Origin: Chitinophagaceae bacterium 26-R-25
GTDB taxonomy: Bacteria; Bacteroidota; Bacteroidia; Chitinophagales; Chitinophagaceae
Assembly (NCBI GenBank): GCA_029906195.1
Contig: JARWSJ010000004.1
Location: 186,001-250,000 of the forward strand
Reading direction: 5' to 3'
DNA length: 64,000 nucleotides
Under the pieces are notes generated by a model. It worked only from the letters and a program-made list of their open reading frames with translations. It did no database searches and had not been told where the DNA came from. The number at the start of each line of letters is the position of its first letter. Position 1 is the stretch's first letter. Both the position numbers and the translations under genes were made by a program. Shown here piece after piece: positions 26,322 to 34,615 of the stretch.

Positions 26322-26921
26322 ATGCCATCTTACTCTTCTAAATCTCTATTACAACAATTGAAGACAGACGTTATCGACGTTCTGGAAGCCGTGCAGAAAA
26401 GCTACGCACATTTGCCGGAGAATATGTTACTCACCCAGCCGGCAGCAGGCAAGTGGAGCATTGCCCAGGTAATGGAACATATGAATACTTATGGCAGGTA
26501 CTATTTGCTGGCCATTGAAAAAACAATAGATAAAGCTGCTTTGCTCAACAATAAGAATACGGCGTCATTTGTGCCGGGCTGGCTCGGAGACTATTTTACG
26601 AAAATGATGCTGAAGCCTGCGAAAATGAAAACTCCGTCAAAACATATTCCTCCTGCGAAGTTAAATGCAAAAGAAGTGGTGGAAGAGTTTATGGAACAGC
26701 AGCGCTACCTTCTTTTGTTGTTGTCCAAAGCAGAGAATATTGATTTAGGTAAATGGAGAATTCCAATTACGCTCACAAAACTCATAAAACTCAAGCTCGG
26801 AGACACTTTCCGCTTTTTAATTGCGCATGAACAGAGACATATGATCCAGATAAAAAATGCTGCAATATCACTGGGAGAAAATACTACATATACAATTCCA
26901 GCAGTCCATCCGGCAATATAA
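26322..26921 (+). CDS. DinB-fold four-helix protein
   Basis: The 199-residue protein belongs to the DinB/DUF664-like superfamily of metal-binding four-helix bundles. Its three His ligands are recognisable: one in QVMEHMNTYGRYY and two in the closing helix IAHEQRHMIQIKNA. Members act as thiol-dependent transferases or remain uncharacterised. It is not the DNA polymerase of the same gene name. The end of the gene overlaps the end of rimM by 38 bases on the opposite strand. Confidence 0.8.
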   Translation: MPSYSSKSLLQQLKTDVIDVLEAVQKSYAHLPENMLLTQPAAGKWSIAQVMEHMNTYGRYYLLAIEKTIDKAALLNNKNTASFVPGWLGDYFTKMMLKPAKMKTPSKHIPPAKLNAKEVVEEFMEQQRYLLLLLSKAENIDLGKWRIPITLTKLIKLKLGDTFRFLIAHEQRHMIQIKNAAISLGENTTYTIPAVHPAI

Positions 26922-27399
26922 CATGCACCTTTTTGTTTTTGCGGTCTATTTTTTCGAGCGTATCGGTGTGGATGGGAATAAGGGCCTCGTTGCCATTCAG
27001 ATCGATCTTAGCAAGCACCTGATGCGGTTGTTCGATCACTTCGAGGATCTCGCCGAGGTCTTTGCCTTCGTCAATAAGGTGGTAGCCTAGCAGGGAAACC
27101 GGAGCAGATTTGCCGGCATACTTTTGAAAATCTTCTTCGGGAAGCCAAAGTTGTTTTTGTGTGAGTTTTTGAGCGACTTCCTTGTTGTCTACGCCTTCGA
27201 GCTTAACAAACACTTCACTGTCGTTTTTCATTCGCGCCTCCTGGATGAAGTAGGGGAGGAACTCGTCCTTCTTAACCTCCACAAACAGAACTTCTAGCCC
27301 TTTAAGCGCCGTCTTTTTTCCAAGATGATGCTGGAGAACCAATTCTCCTTTAACGCCAAAGGTGGCCACGAATTTACCGAGAGTGTTATAGTTTGTCAT
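26884..27399 (-). CDS. rimM: 16S rRNA processing protein RimM
   Basis: I start at ATG 27399 (MTNYNTLGKFVATFGVKGEL), because the upstream 20 in-frame codons are translated word-repeat. The 171-residue protein has the N-terminal RimM domain with LGKFVATFGVKGELV and the C-terminal PRC-barrel (LLGYHLIDEGKDLGEILEVIEQPHQVLAKIDLNGNEALIPI). It assists maturation of the 30S head near S19. It lies downstream of rpsP as in many bacteria, but a terminator separates the two, and trmD and rplS are not next. Confidence 0.92.
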   Translation of the reverse strand: MTNYNTLGKFVATFGVKGELVLQHHLGKKTALKGLEVLFVEVKKDEFLPYFIQEARMKNDSEVFVKLEGVDNKEVAQKLTQKQLWLPEEDFQKYAGKSAPVSLLGYHLIDEGKDLGEILEVIEQPHQVLAKIDLNGNEALIPIHTDTLEKIDRKNKKVHVILPDGLLELYM

Positions 27400-27466
27400 T
27401 AATTGAAAGTTGAAAGTTGAAAATTGAAAATGAAGAGGGAAAACATTTTCCATTTTCAATTCTCCA
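27400..27466. repeat. Inverted word-repeat element abutting the rimM start (TTGAAAATTGAAAG words)
   Basis: The left arm (27400-27432) begins at the base next to the rimM ATG, so the rimM leader is made of repeat sequence. The right arm (27444-27465) is shorter and degenerate. Confidence 0.8.
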
Positions 27467-27475
27467 TTGAAGAAA

Positions 27476-27508
27476 AAAATCCCGATGATAAATCACCGGG
27501 ATTTTAAT
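27476..27508 (-). terminator. Terminator of rpsP
   Basis: On the minus strand AAAATCCCGG pairs with CCGGGATTTT-type sequence around an AT-rich loop and is followed by T residues. It lies 20 bases after the rpsP stop and before rimM. Confidence 0.85.
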
Positions 27509-27528
27509 TTTTTTCGCAAAAAATTGAT

Positions 27529-27981
27529 TTATCCTTCAGCACCCGCATCGCCTTCGGCTTTGCGCTCAACTCTCTTTACGATTGGTTGTTGTGGTCTTTT
27601 GGAAAATCTTGCTTTTCTGTGCTCTTCCTGGCGACGTTTAATTTGAACTTCGTGTTCTTTATGCCAAGCTTCGAACTTAATCATAGCAGTAGCATCGTCG
27701 AACAAGCCTAATTTAACTCCGCGCAGTAAATGCTTCAGGTACAATACTCCTTTGAAAGACAGGATTCTGCGAACAGTGTCAGTTGGTTGAGCACCTTTGT
27801 GCAACCAGTCAAGCGCTTTTTGGCGATCTAGCTGTACTGTAGCAGGAACTGTTTGTGGATTGTAAGTACCGATCTTTTGGATGAATTTACCATCTCTTGG
27901 CGCACGTGCATCAGCCACAACTACAAAGTAGAATGGTCTTTTTTTTGAGCCGTGACGTTGAAGTCTCATTTTTACTGGCAT
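27529..27981 (-). CDS. rpsP: 30S ribosomal protein S16
   Basis: The N-terminal 80 residues are S16 ([40 protein letters not shown]). With 150 residues it is about 70 longer than the enterobacterial protein. The extra C-terminal part is charged and helical ([21 protein letters not shown]) and ends in a basic/Ala-rich tail. Such long S16 forms are usual in Bacteroidota. S16 binds 16S rRNA in the body of the 30S subunit. Confidence 0.96.
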   Translation of the reverse strand: MPVKMRLQRHGSKKRPFYFVVVADARAPRDGKFIQKIGTYNPQTVPATVQLDRQKALDWLHKGAQPTDTVRRILSFKGVLYLKHLLRGVKLGLFDDATAMIKFEAWHKEHEVQIKRRQEEHRKARFSKRPQQPIVKRVERKAEGDAGAEG

Positions 27982-28152
27982 CTTAAATAGAAATTTAAAT
28001 GCTTGAACAAATAGGGTTTACTCTTTTCAAGGATTGCAAAAATACCAATCCTTTTCGTTTTAGCAAATTTAATAAATGCTAAGAATTTTCTAAATAGTTG
28101 TTTGTTTTTAATTGCTCATTTTTAGAGCTGATTATCAATCATTCGCTTTTTC

Positions 28153-28303
28153 AGTTGCCGGTAGCCAGTGGCCAGTAGCCAGCTGAAAGAGAGCGATTGG
28201 TTTTCAGACACCTTGATATTTCAAAAAAATGTTAGACATAAAACAGCGGCTACCGAAACTGGCCACCGGCGACCATTCTAACAACTATAAACTAACAACT
28301 TAT
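28153..28303. repeat. Inverted word-repeat element (GCCAGTGGCCAGTAGCC words) with an added half-element
   Basis: Left arm 28153-28188, right arm 28246-28274 (CTACCGAAACTGGCCACCGG), about 57 bases between. A half-element of TAACAACTATAAACTAAC words follows at 28278-28303 and touches the last codon and stop of ffh. The rest of the 318-base spacer (27982-28152) holds no gene and no clear hairpin. Confidence 0.8.
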
Positions 28304-29622
28304 CTCTTACCAAATCCGCCCATGCGGCCCATTGGCATTTTATTCATCATCTTCATCATGCTCTTCATTTGTTCGAATTGCTTCATGAAGGCATTTACAT
28401 CAGCAAGTTCCTTGCCACTTCCTTTTGCGATCCTTGTACGACGGCTGGGATTGATCGTATCCGGGTTCGCTCTTTCGTAAGGAGTCATGGAATTGATCAT
28501 TGCTTCAATGCCTTTAAATGCATCATCGCTGATCTCTACGTCCTTAATGGCTTTACCCACGCCAGGAATCATGCCCATCAGATCTTTCAGGTTACCCATT
28601 TTTTTGATCTGTTCCAGTTGCTGTTTAAAGTCTTCAAAATCAAACTGATTTTTGCGGATCTTTTTTTCCAGCTTCTTGGCCTGTTCTTCATCGTACTGAG
28701 CCTGTGCTTTTTCCACAAGGGTGGTGATATCACCCATGCCCAGGATACGTTGCGCCATCCTTTCAGGATAAAACACATCCAGCGTGTCCATTTTTTCACC
28801 ACTGCTGATGAATTTAATAGGCTTGTCTACTGTGTATTTGATGGAAAGGGCAGCACCACCGCGGGTATCGCCGTCCAGTTTCGTAAGAACAACCCCGCTA
28901 AAGTTCAATCTGTCGTTGAACGCTTTTGCGGTGTTTACTGCATCCTGACCGGTCATTGAGTCCACTACGAAGAGGATTTCCTGAGGGTTCACGGCGTTTT
29001 TAACATTTGCCACCTCGTTCATCATCACTTCATCAACGGCCAAGCGACCTGCAGTATCTATGATCAGAACATTCTTGTTTCTTGTTTTGGCTTCTTTTAC
29101 AGCGTTTTGTGCAATGGAAACAGCGTCTTTATTTTCAGGCTCGCTGTACACATCTACACCTATTTGGCCACCAAGTACTTTCAACTGGTCGATCGCCGCA
29201 GGTCTGTAGATATCCGCTGCAACGAGCATAGGTGAAAATCCTTTTTTGCTTTTCAGGTAGTTTGCCAGTTTTCCACTGAAAGTTGTTTTACCCGAACCTT
29301 GCAGACCCGCGATCAAAATGATTGCAGGATTGCCTTTAGCGTTGAGTTCCACCTCATTACCACCCATCAATTGGGTCAGCTCATCCTTTACAATCTTCGT
29401 CATCAACTGACCTGGACTGATGGCTGTGATAACTTTTTCGCCAAGTGCCGCGTCCTTTACTTTGTCTGTAAATTCTTTGGCAATTTTATAGTTAACGTCG
29501 GCATCGATCAACGCACGGCGAATTTCTTTTACAGTAGCAGCAATATTAAGTTCCGTAATTCTGCCTTCACCTTTCAAACTCTTAAAGGCCGAATCAAGCC
29601 GTTCGCTTAATGACTCAAACAT
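28300..29622 (-). CDS. ffh: Signal recognition particle GTPase Ffh
   Basis: I start at ATG 29622 (MFESLSERLDSAFKSLKG), the usual Ffh N-terminus. The 440-residue protein has the N domain, the G domain with GLQGSGKTTFSGKLA, DTAGRLAVDE and TKLDGDTRGG, and the C-terminal M domain rich in Met (MKMMNKMPMGRMGG) that binds signal sequences and 4.5S RNA. It targets membrane proteins to FtsY and SecYEG. An unusual perfect hairpin forms the 5' end of its likely transcript. Confidence 0.97.
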   Translation of the reverse strand: MFESLSERLDSAFKSLKGEGRITELNIAATVKEIRRALIDADVNYKIAKEFTDKVKDAALGEKVITAISPGQLMTKIVKDELTQLMGGNEVELNAKGNPAIILIAGLQGSGKTTFSGKLANYLKSKKGFSPMLVAADIYRPAAIDQLKVLGGQIGVDVYSEPENKDAVSIAQNAVKEAKTRNKNVLIIDTAGRLAVDEVMMNEVANVKNAVNPQEILFVVDSMTGQDAVNTAKAFNDRLNFSGVVLTKLDGDTRGGAALSIKYTVDKPIKFISSGEKMDTLDVFYPERMAQRILGMGDITTLVEKAQAQYDEEQAKKLEKKIRKNQFDFEDFKQQLEQIKKMGNLKDLMGMIPGVGKAIKDVEISDDAFKGIEAMINSMTPYERANPDTINPSRRTRIAKGSGKELADVNAFMKQFEQMKSMMKMMNKMPMGRMGGFGKR

Positions 29623-29646
29623 ATTTTCTCTATTTTCTAAAATGAA

Positions 29647-29674
29647 AAGGTGAATGTAACGATACATTCACCTT
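29647..29674 (-). promoter_or_regulatory. Perfect 12-pair hairpin in the ffh leader
   Basis: AAGGTGAATGTA pairs with TACATTCACCTT around a 4-base loop, 25 bases before the ffh ATG. With the -7 element at 29686-29693, transcription would start near 29679, so the hairpin would form the extreme 5' end of the message. Confidence 0.6.
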
Positions 29675-29685
29675 AATTAAGTTTG

Positions 29686-29693
29686 CAAATATA
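29686..29693 (-). promoter_or_regulatory. -7 element of ffh
   Basis: Read on the minus strand it is TATATTTG followed by C, a perfect TAnnTTTG match. The -33 region lies inside the adjacent word-repeat arm. Confidence 0.6.
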
Positions 29694-29698
29694 ACTGA

Positions 29699-29752
29699 AA
29701 TTGAAAATTGAAAGTTGAAAATTGAAAATGAGTTGCAACAAGCATTTTCAAC
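29699..29752. repeat. Word-repeat arm, exact 32-base copy, with a decayed partner
   Basis: 29699-29730 is identical to 35600-35631 and is the reverse complement of 22663-22694 and 35666-35697. The partner arm is reduced to CATTTTCAACA at 29743-29753. It lies between rpoD and the ffh promoter. Confidence 0.85.
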
Positions 29753-29849
29753 AAAGTTTCCGCTATTCAATCAATTAGGTATAAAAGGTATACGAAAGCT
29801 TTTGAAGGCTCTTTCTAGTAAATTTTTTCTATAGAATATTGTCTTTGGG

Positions 29850-30719
29850 TTAAACGCCGAGGTAGCTACGCAAAACTTTAGACCTGGAGTTTGATTTCAA
29901 TTTAGTGATCGCTTTGTCCTTGATCTGGCGAACGCGTTCGCGTGTCAAGCAGAATTTTTCGCCAATATCTTCAAGGCTCATTGGGTGATCTACACCAATT
30001 CCAAAGAAAAAGCAAATAACTTCTTTCTGACGTTCGGTAAGCGCTTTTAGGGAACGGTCGATCTCTTGTTTCAAAGATTCGTCGTGCTCAATGCGTTTTT
30101 CGGTTCTTTCGGCGTTGGGGTTTTCAAGAACATCAATCAGAGTATTGTCTTCGCCTTCAGAAAGGGGGGTATCCATGCTTACGTGGCGGGCAGAAACACC
30201 AAGAGTGGACGAAACCTCATCAATATCAAGTTCCAGCATTTCAGCCAGTTCTTCAGGTGATGGTTCTCGTTCGTATTCCTGCTCCAGCTGCGAAAATGCT
30301 TTTTGAATACGGTTTGTCAAACCAACTTTGTTAAGCGGTAAACGAACGATTCTGGATTGTTCTGCAAGTGCTTGTAAAATGCTTTGGCGGATCCACCAAA
30401 CGGCGTAAGAGATGAATTTAAAGCCGCGAGTTTCATCGAAACGTTGGGCTGCTTTTATGAGGCCGAGGTTGCCTTCGTTAATCAGGTCGGGAAGTGATAA
30501 ACCCTGATTCTGGTATTGTTTTGCAACGGATACAACAAAACGGAGGTTTGCTTTGGTAAGTCTGTCGAGTGCCCGTTGATCGCCTTCTTTAATCAGGCGG
30601 GCCAAACGGACCTCTTCTTCGGGACTGATCAATTCTACCTTACCAATCTCCTGGAGATATTTCTCCAGACTTTGTGACTCACGATTGGTGATAGATTTCG
30701 TGATTTTGAGTTGTCGCAT
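29850..30719 (-). CDS. rpoD: Primary RNA polymerase sigma factor, Bacteroidota type
   Basis: The 289-residue protein starts with [15 protein letters not shown], the conserved start of the Bacteroidota housekeeping sigma factor, and lacks the long region 1.1 of other RpoD proteins. Regions seen: 1.2 ([21 protein letters not shown]), 2 ([37 protein letters not shown] and [10 protein letters not shown]), 3, and 4.2 ([25 protein letters not shown]). It reads TTG/TAnnTTTG promoters. I use ATG 30719 in preference to the one two codons upstream, because family members start with MRQLK. Confidence 0.96.
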   Translation of the reverse strand: MRQLKITKSITNRESQSLEKYLQEIGKVELISPEEEVRLARLIKEGDQRALDRLTKANLRFVVSVAKQYQNQGLSLPDLINEGNLGLIKAAQRFDETRGFKFISYAVWWIRQSILQALAEQSRIVRLPLNKVGLTNRIQKAFSQLEQEYEREPSPEELAEMLELDIDEVSSTLGVSARHVSMDTPLSEGEDNTLIDVLENPNAERTEKRIEHDESLKQEIDRSLKALTERQKEVICFFFGIGVDHPMSLEDIGEKFCLTRERVRQIKDKAITKLKSNSRSKVLRSYLGV

Positions 30720-31032
30720 GCTCATAGGTGAGGTTTTTTATCTAAAGCTGTTTTGGTTATGAATGGTATATTTTAAAAAAATTATGGTTAAGTTTTTGCT
30801 ACTCACAAAGTGTCTTTCTCCACTCCTCCCTATGCATTAGCAATTTAACAAATATTATTACACGACCCAAAAAATCTATTTTCCATGGTATTTTTCCGAA
30901 AAATTAGAAAAAATACGTTGTGTAAACATATGAAAACTAATTTCTAGTAAAATTTATTGTGCAAATCTCTTTTCTACATTAATTATTTTTCTATTATTGC
31001 GCATTGGTAATTTTTTGAATTGAATAAGGTAG
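30720..31032. other. Divergent spacer between rpoD and the START-like gene
   Basis: 313 bases, very AT-rich, with no word-repeat element and no gene. No perfect TAnnTTTG match was found in the right place on either strand. Confidence 0.5.
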
Positions 31033-31413
31033 ATGAGCAAAAAACAAATTTTTACACTAGAGTATCCCGTTAGGTGTTCACCGTCGATACTCTTTGAATT
31101 CCTCAGCACGGCTTCCGGGTTGCAGGAATGGTTCGCAGATAAAGTGGATGAAAGAGATAATATTTTTAGCTTTTCATGGAACGGTTCTGTAGAAAAAGCC
31201 GATGTCGTGGAAAGTGAGGAAGAAAGTTTCATTCGATTTCACTGGCAACATGCGCCGGCTGAAGAATATTTTGAATTTCGCATTGAAAAATCTGAAGTAA
31301 GCAATCAAACAATTTTGGTTGTGAAGGATTTTGCAGACAAAAAAGATATTAAAGATCAAAGCCAGCTTTGGAGCTACCAGGTTAAAGACCTGCTGCATCG
31401 TATTGGAAGTTAA
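31033..31413 (+). CDS. START-like domain protein
   Basis: The 126-residue protein resembles the small START-like family common in Bacteroidota: IFTLEYPVRCSPSILFEFLSTASGLQEWFADKV near the N-terminus, strands ending in FIRFHWQHAPAEEYFEFRIE, then the C-terminal helix LWSYQVKDLLHRIGS. The fold forms a hydrophobic cavity, but the ligand is unknown. It is monocistronic and convergent with the next gene, sharing a terminator. Confidence 0.8.
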   Translation: MSKKQIFTLEYPVRCSPSILFEFLSTASGLQEWFADKVDERDNIFSFSWNGSVEKADVVESEEESFIRFHWQHAPAEEYFEFRIEKSEVSNQTILVVKDFADKKDIKDQSQLWSYQVKDLLHRIGS

Positions 31414-31423
31414 TTAATAAAAT

Positions 31424-31459
31424 AAAAAGCGGTAAAGCCTTATAGCTTTACTACTTTTT
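31424..31459. terminator. Bidirectional terminator between convergent genes
   Basis: AAAAG..GTAAAGC pairs with GCTTTAC..CTTTT (a 2-base internal mismatch), followed by T on the plus strand and by A-derived T on the minus strand. It fills the 44-base spacer. Confidence 0.75.
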
Positions 31460-32063
31460 ATAAAAGCGTAAGCATTTCGATTGAGGATGTTTCCAATTGT
31501 TTCTCTGCAATAGACCATTCTTTAAGAGGAAATTTTACTGCAAGTTTTATAAAATTACTTTTCTCCAAAACATCTGACAACGCGGGTTTGCTGTAATCTT
31601 TCAGCAAAGAATAATTCCTGCTGTCGATATTGTGAGCCCATTCGTTTCCCTCTGTAGACAAATAAAATTGCTTTGCCGCCAAGTGTTCGAATTGATCAAG
31701 AATACTTTCTGCTACTTTGTGCCTGTAATTACCGCGCACATGTAGTGTAGTGCTGAAATAATTTCCCCACCAGAAAAAATTTCTGACTGCCACAATTTCT
31801 TCTCTCGTAAAAAAACGCGGATAGTCCAACATTACATAAGGCAGCTCTTCATACTTTTCACCTTTGGAAATTTTAGGGTTGTTGGCTGAGTAAATTTCCG
31901 GAAGCGAGTGCTGACTTGCGTTTATGTGGCCATGCAACTGATGTGCAACATTGCCAAACATCGAGTAAACTTTCTCAATTATGGCATTCTTTGTTAAAAT
32001 CCACCCGCTATTTTGAACTAACTGTAATTCATCTTCCGAAAGCATTATTTTTGTTGCGCCCAT
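31458..32063 (-). CDS. Conserved protein of unknown function
   Basis: The 201-residue protein has no signal peptide or membrane segment. Its central part (PYVMLDYPRFFTREEIVAVRNFFWWGNYFSTTLHVRGNYRHK) is rich in aromatic residues and looks like a conserved core. I do not recognise a named family. A start at ATG 32045 (MLSEDELQLV) is equally possible. It is divergent from the LptF/G gene with only 34 bases between, so both promoters must overlap coding sequence or each other. Confidence 0.65.
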   Translation of the reverse strand: MGATKIMLSEDELQLVQNSGWILTKNAIIEKVYSMFGNVAHQLHGHINASQHSLPEIYSANNPKISKGEKYEELPYVMLDYPRFFTREEIVAVRNFFWWGNYFSTTLHVRGNYRHKVAESILDQFEHLAAKQFYLSTEGNEWAHNIDSRNYSLLKDYSKPALSDVLEKSNFIKLAVKFPLKEWSIAEKQLETSSIEMLTLL

Positions 32064-32097
32064 AGCATAAAGATATTCACGAATTTATTTACGGCCC

Positions 32098-33525
32098 GTG
32101 ATAAAAAAATTAGACAAACTAATCGTTAAAGCCTTCGTAGGACCATTTATTGCCACCCTTTTTATTACATCATTCGTATTGGTGCTACAGTTTTTCTGGC
32201 TGTATATCGATGATATTGTTGGTAAGGGTATCGATATTCTTACCATTCTTAAATTCGTGATGTACGTGGCCGCAACGGTGGTTCCGCTTGCATTGCCGCT
32301 TGCTGTGTTGCTTTCCTCCATTATGACCTTTGGTAACCTTGGTGAAACCTTTGAATTGGTTGCCATAAAATCTGCAGGCATTCCATTGCTCAGGTTTATG
32401 CGTCCGCTTTTTGTGACCACGATGTTTATTTGCGGCGTGGCGTTCATGTTCAACAACTACATCATTCCTGTTTGTAACCTTCGTTTCAACAGATTGAAAT
32501 ATGATATCATCAATAAAAAACCTGCGTTCGATTTAAAGGAAGGTTCATTCTATACCAGCATTCCGGGTTATGCGATCAAAGTGGGTAAGAAGGAAAAAGA
32601 TGATTCGACTGTAACAAATGTTGTTATCTACGAAAAAGATTATAACCTGCAGGACAATTTCATCGTTGCGGAAAAAGGTGTGATCTCGTTATCGCCTGAC
32701 AAAAGGTTCATGATATTTAAATTTAAAAACGGCGTACGATACCAGGAGAGGGGAAGCCGTGGTGGTGGTACGGAATACATAAGGCTTGGTTTCAAAGAAT
32801 TTCAGAAGTCATTTGACATGAGCTCCTTTTTGTTTAACAACACGAGCGATAGCGCGTTCAAGAACAACTGGCAAATGTTGAGTGTCCGACAACTTTCGAT
32901 ATCCATTGACTCTGTTTCCAAAATGATTGATCATCAGAAGAAAATAACGGCTATGAATTACCTGCCGTTTGCCAAGTATGTAGATTCAGGTTGGGCAAAG
33001 GTAGATTCAGTGAAAAAAGTGAAATCTATCAAGGACATCATTCCGGATAGCGCATGGACCTCCACTAACGACAGATTGATTTCCCAGGCCACAGGCATAA
33101 AATCCACTATTGAAAGTATGCTTCCTACGTATAATGATAAACGTCAGGAACTGCGTTACTACAAAATCGGCTGGCATGAGAAGTATTCCATGTCTTTGGC
33201 CTGTCTTGTCTTATTTCTTATTGGGGCGCCCCTTGGTTCCATCATCAGAAAAGGGGGGATTGGCACGCCATTGGTTTTCGCTGTGATATTCTTCGTAGTG
33301 TTTTTCCTTTTGAACAATTTTGGTAAAAAGTTTGTAAAGGAAGACGTGCTGAGTCCGGTCGTGGGAATGTGGATGGCGACTTTTGTGCTGGTGCCGATCG
33401 GTATGTTTTTGACCTATAAGGCAATGAGAGATTCCCAGTTATTCAACAAGGAATTTTATCACAGGATGCTTAAAAATATTGGTCCTTACCTGGAGAAATT
33501 GAGACGCGGAAAAAAGGAGGCTTAG
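32098..33525 (+). CDS. LptF/LptG-family permease
   Basis: The 475-residue protein has the YjgP/YjgQ layout: N-terminal helices (KAFVGPFIATLFITSFVLVLQFFWLYIDD, with the typical VLQ and DD), a large periplasmic beta-jellyroll in the middle (about 130-340), and four C-terminal helices. LptF and LptG form the membrane part of the ABC exporter that lifts lipopolysaccharide out of the inner membrane. The start GTG at 32098 is used because no ATG lies before the first helix. Whether it is the F or the G subunit cannot be told. Confidence 0.9.
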   Translation: MIKKLDKLIVKAFVGPFIATLFITSFVLVLQFFWLYIDDIVGKGIDILTILKFVMYVAATVVPLALPLAVLLSSIMTFGNLGETFELVAIKSAGIPLLRFMRPLFVTTMFICGVAFMFNNYIIPVCNLRFNRLKYDIINKKPAFDLKEGSFYTSIPGYAIKVGKKEKDDSTVTNVVIYEKDYNLQDNFIVAEKGVISLSPDKRFMIFKFKNGVRYQERGSRGGGTEYIRLGFKEFQKSFDMSSFLFNNTSDSAFKNNWQMLSVRQLSISIDSVSKMIDHQKKITAMNYLPFAKYVDSGWAKVDSVKKVKSIKDIIPDSAWTSTNDRLISQATGIKSTIESMLPTYNDKRQELRYYKIGWHEKYSMSLACLVLFLIGAPLGSIIRKGGIGTPLVFAVIFFVVFFLLNNFGKKFVKEDVLSPVVGMWMATFVLVPIGMFLTYKAMRDSQLFNKEFYHRMLKNIGPYLEKLRRGKKEA

Positions 33526-33680
33526 GTAAGTTTTGCGTTGTGAGTTGGAAGGAGGCTAAAACCGATATGTGCCAAAAAAGGGTTGTTTGTTTTGAAACTA
33601 TTAACCGGGTGTTAACAGAAGGTTTTGAGGTTAAACTTTTCGCAGCATAATTTTTATCTAACTGACTGGTTTTAAATAAT

Positions 33681-33688
33681 TAATTTTG
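33681..33688 (+). promoter_or_regulatory. -7 element of the superoxide dismutase gene
   Basis: TAATTTTG matches TAnnTTTG, 17 bases before the ATG at 33705. No good -33 match was seen. Confidence 0.4.
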
Positions 33689-33704
33689 AGCAAACTTTCC
33701 TAGC

Positions 33705-34466
33705 ATGAAACAATCATCACGCCGGACATTCATAAAAGATTCAGCAAAAACTACAGTTATTTTAGGTGTTGGCGCCATGGTAGGCGGTTCTATCATTGAA
33801 GGATGCGGAACGAGCAAGAAAGCTGCGGCTGCTGTTCCTTCTAAAATCAAAACACCTTTTGATCAACAACCTTTGCCATACTCATACGCGGCTCTGGAGC
33901 CATACATTGATGCTATGACGATGGAAATTCACTACACAAAACACGCGGCAGGATATACAAAAAACCTGAAAGATGCTGCACAAGCTGAAGGCGTTACAGA
34001 TACATCGTCCGTTGAAAACGTACTGGCAAATATTTCTAAATATTCCACCAAAATGCGCAACAACGCAGGTGGTCACTATAACCATGAGCTTTTCTGGAAA
34101 AGCATGAAAACGAATGGCGGCGGCACTCCTTCCGGCGCTTTGTTAACTGCTATTGAGACCAAATTCAAATCTTTCGCGGACTTTAAAACCGCGTTTAATG
34201 ATGCTGCCAAGGGTCGCTTCGGAAGCGGTTGGGCATGGGTGATCGTAAACAACAACAAGGACCTTGAAATAACTTCCACACCAAACCAGGACAACACTTT
34301 GATGGATATTTCTGAAAAGAAGGGTATTCCGCTTTTGGGTCTTGATGTTTGGGAACATGCTTACTATTTAAAATATCAAAACAAACGTCCCGACTACATT
34401 GAAAACTGGTGGAACGTGGTAAACTGGCAATTTGTCCAGGATAGATATCAGACGATTGTTGGGTAG
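33705..34466 (+). CDS. Fe/Mn superoxide dismutase, probable Tat-exported lipoprotein
   Basis: The mature part is a complete Fe/Mn SOD. The metal ligands are His76 (MEIHYTKHAAGY), His127 (HYNHELFW), Asp214 and His218 (LDVWEHAYYLKY). The N-terminus has a perfect twin-arginine motif (SRRTFIK, residues 5-11), a hydrophobic stretch and a lipobox ending at Cys34 (SIIEGC). A folded metalloenzyme exported by Tat and anchored as lipoprotein fits this. It would remove superoxide in the periplasm or at the outer membrane. Most bacterial SODs of this family are cytosolic. Confidence 0.93.
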   Translation: MKQSSRRTFIKDSAKTTVILGVGAMVGGSIIEGCGTSKKAAAAVPSKIKTPFDQQPLPYSYAALEPYIDAMTMEIHYTKHAAGYTKNLKDAAQAEGVTDTSSVENVLANISKYSTKMRNNAGGHYNHELFWKSMKTNGGGTPSGALLTAIETKFKSFADFKTAFNDAAKGRFGSGWAWVIVNNNKDLEITSTPNQDNTLMDISEKKGIPLLGLDVWEHAYYLKYQNKRPDYIENWWNVVNWQFVQDRYQTIVG

Positions 34467-34467
34467 A

Positions 34468-34608
34468 AAGTTTTGAGTAATAAGTTATAAGTAGCACGTT
34501 TTAAGTGATGATAACAAGTGTGTCATTACGTAACTTCCTTATTATAACAGACGAAGCTTACAACCCGCAGCCTACTACTTACAACTTATAACGTACAACT
34601 TAAAACTA
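34468..34608. repeat. Inverted word-repeat element (TAAGTTATAAGT words)
   Basis: Left arm 34470-34506, right arm 34571-34607 (CTACTACTTACAACTTATAAC type) with about 64 bases between. It starts 2 bases after the SOD stop and ends 8 bases before the next start. Confidence 0.7.
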
Positions 34609-34615
34609 GATTCAC

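Noticed and set aside
28369-28959. Open frame of 196 codons antisense to ffh
   Set aside because: It lies fully inside ffh on the opposite strand and is rich in His/Phe/Leu as expected for a shadow frame.
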